Assembly (NCBI GenBank): GCA_900551535.1 | Contig: URWJ01000004.1 | Span: forward strand, 1 to 27,930 | DNA from: an uncultured Granulicatella sp. | GTDB taxonomy: Bacteria > Bacillota > Bacilli > Lactobacillales > Aerococcaceae | Reading direction: 5' to 3' | Length of the DNA: 27,930 bases | Shown here: piece by piece, positions 22,443 to 27,930 of the stretch | Layout of the letters: the number at the start of each line of letters is the position of its first letter | Position numbering within the stretch: position 1 is the first letter of the stretch | Translations under genes and position numbers: made by a program | Notes under the pieces: model-generated | What the model saw: only the letters and a program-made list of their open reading frames with translations | What the model was told of the DNA's origin: nothing | Database searches by the model: none

Positions 22443-23819
22443 TTATTCCGTATCTTGCAATAAACTCTTCGGAGATTTTTGTAAAATAAACGCACTCCCT
22501 AGGAGAACTGCAATGACAATGACTACAAGCCCAAGTCCAACAACCGTTGCTTTATCAATATTAGATACTGTCACCGATAATTCTGTTAATGTCTTATTGA
22601 AACCGTCAACTGCTGCTCCACCACCAAGGTTTGCTGATTTCGCTTCATTCGCCAGTTGCGTGCCAAGGCTACTATTGACTTGCCCCAAGATGAGTTTTCC
22701 AACCCATTCACTGACAGGTCCACCTGCAAGAATTGCAGCGATAAAGCTGGCAATGCTGACCATCCCTACTTCGCAGAGCATTTGCGCGATAATCGTTTTG
22801 TTCGTCATCCCAAGCGCCAGACGGACACCGATTTCTCGACGACGGCTATTTGTCCATAAGAAGAGGACGAGCACTAAAATAATCGCAGAGAAAATCAGAC
22901 TTCCAAGGAATAGTTTATCCGTTAAGCCGTATACTAAGTTAATTGATTTTTGAAGCGTTGGGTAGTTTTGGCTACTCTTAATGAGCGTATATGCCTTCCA
23001 GTTAATTCCCAACTTCTTCGCTTGCTCCATCACCTTATCGATGTCGTATTGACCACCGACAAGGAAAGTTGCATCTAAATAAATCGCATCCGCCTCTGTA
23101 TAACCATACATTAAAGCACTTGTCTTTAAGTCCGTTAAAATCGTATTTTCATATAATTCTTGAGGCGCTGTCACTCCACCTTTGTTTTTACCTCCGAATA
23201 AACCAACAATCGTCACTTCGGTTTGGTTATTGGCTTGCTTTTCGTTATCTGCATCATAGATGTTTGATTTCAACTTGAACTTGTCGCCGACTTTTAAATT
23301 ATTTTTCTTAGCAAAGTCTTCGTGCACTAATGCCACATTGGTATCATCATCCTTAATATGGCGTCCTTGGGTTAGCGTGAAGGTTTGTGCAGCAAATCGT
23401 TCGTCCATGCTGGAATCATTAATCCCTGTTACTTGAGCGGCTTTCCCGAAACGTTGTTGGCGAGTGGCGTCAAGACGAACTCCTTTTGCTGGAATTAATT
23501 CTTGATCCACAAGGTCAGCCACGACTTCCATTCGCTTCACTGCCTTTTGAACGCCTTCGATTCCTTCAATCGCTTGAATATCTTTCCCCTTTAAGTTCCC
23601 GCCCCCACGAGCAGTTCCTTGATTATGTCTACGGTCAATTTGCATCGAAAACGAAGAATTAATCGACTTAAACGTTTCTTTTGCAGCGGTATCCGTTGCG
23701 TGTTTTACGGCTAGACTACTAAGAGCCACTGTTGCCATACTGAATAAAATAAAGAAAATAATGAAGGTTTTAAACTTTTTTCTTGAGACATATGCCCAAG
23801 CATTTTGTAGGATATTCAT
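22443..23819 (-). CDS. FtsX-type ABC transporter permease, Vex3-like
   Basis: A 458-residue MacB/FtsX family permease. One N-terminal transmembrane helix (about 17-37) and an extracellular domain of about 260 residues precede three C-terminal helices (about 302-325, 350-372, 425-447). The FtsX core motif RRREIGVRLALGMTNKTIIAQ is present. Such transporters handle peptides or act mechanically rather than as classical solute importers. It starts immediately after the ATPase stop. Size and position equal pneumococcal Vex3; substrate unknown. Confidence 0.88.
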   Translation of the reverse strand: MNILQNAWAYVSRKKFKTFIIFFILFSMATVALSSLAVKHATDTAAKETFKSINSSFSMQIDRRHNQGTARGGGNLKGKDIQAIEGIEGVQKAVKRMEVVADLVDQELIPAKGVRLDATRQQRFGKAAQVTGINDSSMDERFAAQTFTLTQGRHIKDDDTNVALVHEDFAKKNNLKVGDKFKLKSNIYDADNEKQANNQTEVTIVGLFGGKNKGGVTAPQELYENTILTDLKTSALMYGYTEADAIYLDATFLVGGQYDIDKVMEQAKKLGINWKAYTLIKSSQNYPTLQKSINLVYGLTDKLFLGSLIFSAIILVLVLFLWTNSRRREIGVRLALGMTNKTIIAQMLCEVGMVSIASFIAAILAGGPVSEWVGKLILGQVNSSLGTQLANEAKSANLGGGAAVDGFNKTLTELSVTVSNIDKATVVGLGLVVIVIAVLLGSAFILQKSPKSLLQDTE

Positions 23820-24464
23820 CTATTTTCCCCCTCTTGCTTTCTTTAGTTTTCCATCTTCTAATTCCAACACTTCATCACTCGCAGTCGCAACTTGCGGGCT
23901 GTGAGTCACAACAATAACGCATTTTCCACTTTCATGTGCTGCCATTTTTAAGATATCGATAATTTCTGCTGCGGTTCCCTCATCAAGATTTCCCGTTGGT
24001 TCATCCGCTAAAATAATTGGTGCCTTTGAAACGAGAGCTCTCGCAATCGCAACCCGTTGTTGTTGCCCGCCAGATAGCTTTAATACATTACGATGAATTA
24101 ATTCTTCATCTAATCCTAATTTCAATAGGATATCTTTGCTTGCTTTTCCATTTACTAAACGCACATTTTCAAGAGGTGTTAAATAATCGATTAAATTATA
24201 GTTTTGGAACACTAAGCAAATATGGTCACGACGGTGTTCACTGTATGACCCTTGCGCAATATCTTGCCCATTAAAACACACTTTTCCTTTCGTTGGACTA
24301 TCTAATCCTGCTAATAGCGATAAGAAAGTCGATTTCCCTGCTCCTGATTTCCCAACGACTGCATAGAATTTTCCTTCTTCAAAAGTGGCATTCAAATCAT
24401 TCAATACATATTTTTGAGAATCCTCGTATCGATAATAAATAGTTTCTAATGATAATACTGACAT
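23820..24464 (-). CDS. ABC transporter ATP-binding protein, Vex2-like
   Basis: Cytoplasmic ATPase of the MacB/LolD class serving the two flanking permeases; 214 residues. Walker A GKSGAGKSTF is near residues 38-47, the signature LSGGQQQR near 129, and Walker B ILADEPTGNLDEGT near 150, then the H-loop VVTHS. AAGGAG precedes the ATG. Lying between two different FtsX permeases implies a heterodimeric permease. Confidence 0.93.
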   Translation of the reverse strand: MSVLSLETIYYRYEDSQKYVLNDLNATFEEGKFYAVVGKSGAGKSTFLSLLAGLDSPTKGKVCFNGQDIAQGSYSEHRRDHICLVFQNYNLIDYLTPLENVRLVNGKASKDILLKLGLDEELIHRNVLKLSGGQQQRVAIARALVSKAPIILADEPTGNLDEGTAAEIIDILKMAAHESGKCVIVVTHSPQVATASDEVLELEDGKLKKARGGK

Positions 24465-24475
24465 AAAAACACTCC

Positions 24476-25759
24476 TTAGTTCATTTGACTTAAAATTTTC
24501 TTTGGTTTCTTCATTAAGATGACTGCGGTACTAAATAGAACGGCTAATGCAATAATAATCAGTACGACTCCAATCGTTAGCAGTCCTTGCATTAGACTGA
24601 ACTCCGGCAAGCTCGATTCAAATAATGATTTCACTTGAGGGGGAATCTCATCCGAGGTTAAGAGCCCCGTGTAAAATTGCTTGGCTACAAAGCTGCCCAA
24701 CATAAGAGCGAAGATGGAGCTCGTTGCCGCTACCGTGTAGAGTTCTAATAAGATTTGCGCGATAATTTCTTTTCTTGAAATTCCGACCGACATCAAAATC
24801 CCGAACTCATGAATTCTTTCTCTTAATGTAAATAATAAAATTAAAAATAAAACAATAACTGCTAACACAAATACTGAGCTAGTCAACAATGTCATAAGCG
24901 ATTTGAAATTTTGGATAGGCGCGGCTACCTGCTCAAATACTTGTTCATTTTTAGAAAGTTGAATGCTATCCCACTTGAGAGGAAGTTCTTTTACTTTAGC
25001 GATTACTTCATCTAATTTTGATGGATCTTTTACCGTAAAAATCGCACGGTGAACAATTGCATTCGATTCATCTTTTCCAATCAATGTTTGGCTCGTTTTG
25101 TAATCCATATAAATACGATTTTCTGTTAAGTCACTCGTCAACCCTGTTGATTGCTCCGATAACTTTCCGTTGAAGATTCCAACGATTTCGACGGTTACTT
25201 CTTTACCACTTGCAGTAGTACCCTCGTTTTGGAAATTCTTCAATTTAATCTTGCTTCCGACTGTCCAATTGTTTTCTTTTGCAAGCTCTTCATGCACGAG
25301 TACTTTTCCTGAATCGTCTTTGGTTAACGCACGCCCTTCTTTGAGATTTAGCGCACCACTAGCAAAATTTAACTCCTGACTACTTGAGGTAACCCCATGA
25401 TAACCTACCAGTTCTCCCATATTCCCTTGATCGAGTTGGACCGCTTGTTCTCTTTCAACAGCCTTTGCGTCTTCTAGTTGACCAATGCCATCAAATTCAT
25501 ACTGCGCCTCTTTCACTCCGTCAACTTGTTCTACTTGAGACAACTTCTTTTGTTCGATGTTTCCATCTTGTAAGAGCGATTCTATTTGAAATCCCGAATT
25601 GGATAATTCTAATAGCTTCGTTTGAACCTTCCCTGTGCTTTCTTGCATCGAGAGTACCGCCAAGACGGCTGCTGTAATTAGCATCATGATGAAAAATAAT
25701 ATTCCTGTACGAATCTTCTTGCGCACAAGATACGCACCTGCTCTCTTTTTCCAATCCAT
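24476..25759 (-). CDS. FtsX-type ABC transporter permease, Vex1-like
   Basis: First gene of the five-gene locus. I choose ATG 25759 (MDWKKRAGAYLVRKK) with GGGAG five bases upstream; the frame opens four codons earlier at GTG 25771. The 427-residue product has one N-terminal helix (about 20-40), an extracellular domain of about 240 residues and three C-terminal helices. FtsX-core LRERIHEFGILMSVGISRKEIIAQ-like sequence lies between the second and third helices. It differs from the other permease in its extracellular part, so the transporter is heterodimeric. Order and size match pneumococcal Vex1 (about 425 residues from memory). Confidence 0.88.
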   Translation of the reverse strand: MDWKKRAGAYLVRKKIRTGILFFIMMLITAAVLAVLSMQESTGKVQTKLLELSNSGFQIESLLQDGNIEQKKLSQVEQVDGVKEAQYEFDGIGQLEDAKAVEREQAVQLDQGNMGELVGYHGVTSSSQELNFASGALNLKEGRALTKDDSGKVLVHEELAKENNWTVGSKIKLKNFQNEGTTASGKEVTVEIVGIFNGKLSEQSTGLTSDLTENRIYMDYKTSQTLIGKDESNAIVHRAIFTVKDPSKLDEVIAKVKELPLKWDSIQLSKNEQVFEQVAAPIQNFKSLMTLLTSSVFVLAVIVLFLILLFTLRERIHEFGILMSVGISRKEIIAQILLELYTVAATSSIFALMLGSFVAKQFYTGLLTSDEIPPQVKSLFESSLPEFSLMQGLLTIGVVLIIIALAVLFSTAVILMKKPKKILSQMN

Positions 25760-25807
25760 GTGCTCTCCCACTTCCTTTCCTATTCTGTACTATTAGTTTG
25801 CACTTCC

Positions 25808-25870
25808 AATATGAAACGAATATGAAACAAAATTCTTTTTTGAAAAAAATTCATTACCATATATGGTAAT
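25808..25870 (-). promoter_or_regulatory. control region of the vex-vnc-like operon
   Basis: It contains the 18-bp perfect palindrome ATTACCATATATGGTAAT (25853-25870) and two copies of AATATGAAAC spaced 11 bp apart (25808-25817 and 25819-25828), about 50-70 bases before the first gene. An 11-bp-spaced direct repeat is the usual binding pattern for OmpR-family regulators. The only promoter-like pair I see is weak (TTGGAA, 16 bases, CAGAAT on the minus strand), which suits an activator-dependent promoter. Confidence 0.6.
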
Positions 25871-25885
25871 AAAATATTTTTTCCA

Positions 25886-25917
25886 TGCAAAAAAGGCTGG
25901 ACAATTTGTCCAGCCTT
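25886..25917 (-). terminator. terminator after smpB
   Basis: Perfect 11-bp stem AAGGCTGGACA (25893-25903) with TGTCCAGCCTT (25907-25917), three-base loop, then TTTTTTGC on the minus strand, five bases past the smpB stop. Confidence 0.93.
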
Positions 25918-25922
25918 CCGCT

Positions 25923-26387
25923 TTAATATCTCTCTTTCATTGCACGATCGATTTCGCGTTTCATATCCTTTTGCTTTAAGGCATCACGTTTATCGTAATT
26001 TTTCTTCCCTTTCGCAACTCCGATTAACAACTTTGCAACGCCATTTTTAATGTAGACCTTCAGCGGCACTACCGTATTTCCGGCTTGTTTTACTTGCTCC
26101 AGTAAATAATTAATTTGCTTTTTATGAAGCAATAATTTTCTCGTTCTTAATGGGTCATGATTGAACAGTGTCCCTTGTTCAAACGGGCTAATATGGACAC
26201 CTACAAGAAAAGCTTCTCCTTGCTTCAAGCTCACGTATCCATCTTTTAAATTGATACGCGCTTGACGAACCGATTTGATTTCTGTTCCAGTTAAGACCAT
26301 CCCAGCTTCAATCGTTTCAAGAATGGTATAGTCATGACTTGCTTTTCGATTTTGTGCGAGCACTTTATCGTTCGTTCCTTTAGGCAT
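25923..26387 (-). CDS. smpB: SsrA-binding protein SmpB
   Basis: Small basic protein that binds tmRNA and delivers it to stalled ribosomes for trans-translation. The 154-residue length is standard. Visible hallmarks are NRKASHDYTILETIEAGMVLTGTEIKSVR, the OB-fold residues near the N-terminus (quoted in two parts: NRKASHDYTI and GTEIKSVRQ), GVAKGKKNYDKRDALK and a basic C-terminal tail ending MKERY that acts in the decoding site. AGGAGG precedes the ATG and overlaps the rnr stop (TAG inside the SD), so the two genes are coupled. The tmRNA gene itself is not in this window. Confidence 0.96.
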   Translation of the reverse strand: MPKGTNDKVLAQNRKASHDYTILETIEAGMVLTGTEIKSVRQARINLKDGYVSLKQGEAFLVGVHISPFEQGTLFNHDPLRTRKLLLHKKQINYLLEQVKQAGNTVVPLKVYIKNGVAKLLIGVAKGKKNYDKRDALKQKDMKREIDRAMKERY

Positions 26388-26398
26388 TCACGAACCTC

Positions 26399-27930
26399 CT
26401 AGCGTCTTTTCTTTTTCGTTTTAATGGCCTTTTTAAAGCGTTGACGACCTTTTGATTTTTTGCCCTTCTTAGAAGACTTATCATCAAAGCGTTCGACTTT
26501 TCTTGGGCGTTCAGTTTTGGCCAATTTTGCATCTTCTACGAGTAGGAAATCAACTTCTCTAGCTTCCACATCTACTTTCACACATTTCACACGAACACGG
26601 TCCCCAATACGGTAACTTACACCCGTACGTTCCCCAAGTAAAATCATGTGGCTTTCAATAAAGTTAAAGTAGTCTTGCTTCAAGTGAGAAATATGAATTA
26701 ATCCTTCTACGGTATTGGCTAACTCGACAAACATCCCGAATTTTGTCACTGAGCTTACGATACCATCGAATTCCTCGCCAACCTTATCTTGCATGTATTC
26801 AGCTTTCTTCAATGCGTTCACATCGCGTTCAGCCTGTACTGCAAGTCGTTCCATACGAGACGATTGGTCTGCAATTTGTTGCAACTTATCTTCAAGAAGT
26901 GTTTCTTCTTTCTTCGATAAATGACCTGGATGTTTTCCGTAATGACGAATCATACGGTGAACGATTAAGTCTGGATAACGACGGATTGGCGAAGTGAAGT
27001 GCGTATAGTCTTCTGCTGCCAGTCCATAGTGTCCCGTTGGCGTGATATCGTATTTAGCTTGCTTCATTGAACGGAGCATCATCGTCGATACCACCGCTTC
27101 ATACGGTTCACCACGCACCTCATTCAAGGCTTTTTGTAATTTCTTCGGTGTAATCAAATCGTTCTTCCCTTTAATCGTAATTCCAAACGCTGTGATAAAC
27201 TCTAAGAATCGTTGGAGTTTTTCGCTATCTGGATTTTCGTGAATACGATAGATAAATGGCACCTTCAATTGTTCATAGTGACGGGCCACTGTTTCATTCG
27301 CCGCAAGCATAAAGGACTCAATGAGTCGCTCTGCTACACCACGTTCACGTAGTACGATTTCTGTTGGCGCTCCTTTTTCATCCACCAGAATTTTTGCTTC
27401 TTGTGTATCAAAGTCAATCGCTCCACGTTCCATACGTCTACGCTCAAGAATCGTATGTAATTCTTTCATGTTCCAAAGCATTGCTTCAATCTCTGGAGTG
27501 ATTTTTTCAGAAGCTTCATTCGTATTGAATAATACGTTCACTTCATCATACGTTAATCGCTCGTTCGATTGAATCACACTTGGAAAAATCTCATGCTGGT
27601 AAATCGTTCCACTACGGTCGATTTCCATTCGGGCTGTTAACGTTAATCGCTCTTCATATGGATGAAGCGAGCAGATTCCGTTTGATAATCGTTGCGGTAA
27701 CATTGGAACCACACGGTCTGTTAAATACACACTCGTTCCTCGCTCAAATGCTTCCTTATCCATTTCAGAATTTTCCGTTACATAATAAGAAACGTCGGCG
27801 ATGGATACCGTTAATACAAAAGTTCCATCTTCGCGTTTAACAAGAGCCACCGCATCATCTAAGTCTTTGGCGTCTGCTCCGTCAATCGTCACGGTTAATT
27901 CTTGGCGTAAATCGACACGCCCTTCAAGTT
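26399..27930 (-). CDS. rnr: ribonuclease R (5' part outside window)
   Basis: 3'-5' exoribonuclease that degrades structured RNA and works with SmpB/tmRNA in mRNA quality control. The frame is open to the window edge (LEGRVDLRQELTV continues upstream of the first available start), so the N-terminal cold-shock domains lie beyond it. Visible: the RNB catalytic motif VTIDGADAKDLDDAV with the metal-binding aspartates, HFTSPIRRYPDLIVHR, then an S1 RNA-binding domain (GEEFDGIVSSVTKFGMFVEL) and a Lys/Arg-rich tail (KKGKKSKGRQRFKK) typical of RNase R rather than RNase II. It is followed 11 bases later by smpB, the usual secG-rnr-smpB arrangement. Confidence 0.96.
   Translation of the reverse strand, partial: LEGRVDLRQELTVTIDGADAKDLDDAVALVKREDGTFVLTVSIADVSYYVTENSEMDKEAFERGTSVYLTDRVVPMLPQRLSNGICSLHPYEERLTLTARMEIDRSGTIYQHEIFPSVIQSNERLTYDEVNVLFNTNEASEKITPEIEAMLWNMKELHTILERRRMERGAIDFDTQEAKILVDEKGAPTEIVLRERGVAERLIESFMLAANETVARHYEQLKVPFIYRIHENPDSEKLQRFLEFITAFGITIKGKNDLITPKKLQKALNEVRGEPYEAVVSTMMLRSMKQAKYDITPTGHYGLAAEDYTHFTSPIRRYPDLIVHRMIRHYGKHPGHLSKKEETLLEDKLQQIADQSSRMERLAVQAERDVNALKKAEYMQDKVGEEFDGIVSSVTKFGMFVELANTVEGLIHISHLKQDYFNFIESHMILLGERTGVSYRIGDRVRVKCVKVDVEAREVDFLLVEDAKLAKTERPRKVERFDDKSSKKGKKSKGRQRFKKAIKTKKKRR

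Noticed and set aside
1..27930. A new defence, phage or mobile-gene system
   Set aside because: Every open frame with coding features belongs to a core or well-known family; no transposase, integrase, nuclease-toxin or CRISPR repeat was found.

Overview
The window looks like chromosomal DNA of a low-GC Gram-positive coccus of the Lactobacillales. I infer a Carnobacteriaceae-like organism such as Granulicatella from overall feel only; no rRNA or species marker is present. Support for the broader placement comes from the hpf-secA-prfB-ftsE-ftsX order, the comFA-comFC pair, a Met T-box leader, an LPNTG cell-wall-anchored protein and a vex123-vncRS-like locus. Every gene except gldA lies on the minus strand, so the description below runs from high to low coordinates.

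Right end (27930 to 25900): rnr (RNase R, its 5' end cut by the window edge) is followed by smpB, a trans-translation and RNA quality-control pair closed by a strong terminator. Next (25860 to 20360) is a five-gene locus: FtsX-type permease, ATPase and permease, then an OmpR-type regulator and a histidine kinase. It has the order and protein lengths of pneumococcal vex1-vex2-vex3-vncR-vncS. Its promoter region carries an 18-bp perfect palindrome and an 11-bp-spaced direct repeat.

Central metabolism (20245 to 15242): pckA (PEP carboxykinase) heads one operon with the four subunits of a membrane-bound Na+-pumping oxaloacetate decarboxylase (carboxyltransferase, gamma-type anchor, separate biotin carrier, beta pump). 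Run together they would convert PEP to pyruvate through oxaloacetate, giving ATP and a sodium gradient. Then come comFA-comFC (DNA uptake) and, facing them, gldA (glycerol dehydrogenase) with a consensus promoter and a cre-like site. A divergent LPNTG surface protein with a MucBP-like repeat follows.

Left half (9970 to 1): hpf (ribosome hibernation), secA (preprotein translocase), prfB (RF2 with the classical programmed +1 frameshift), ftsE-ftsX (division ABC complex), and metQ-metN-metI (methionine ABC importer) behind a methionine T-box riboswitch.

The least explained material is intergenic. A 100-nt nested hairpin lies just after metI. A cluster of large GC-rich hairpins lies between prfB and ftsE, one of them flanked by a 10-bp direct repeat. 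Two tandem 16-bp palindromes follow comFC. I found no insertion sequence, CRISPR array, tRNA or rRNA gene, and no defence or phage genes. Apart from these intergenic elements the window is ordinary core genome.
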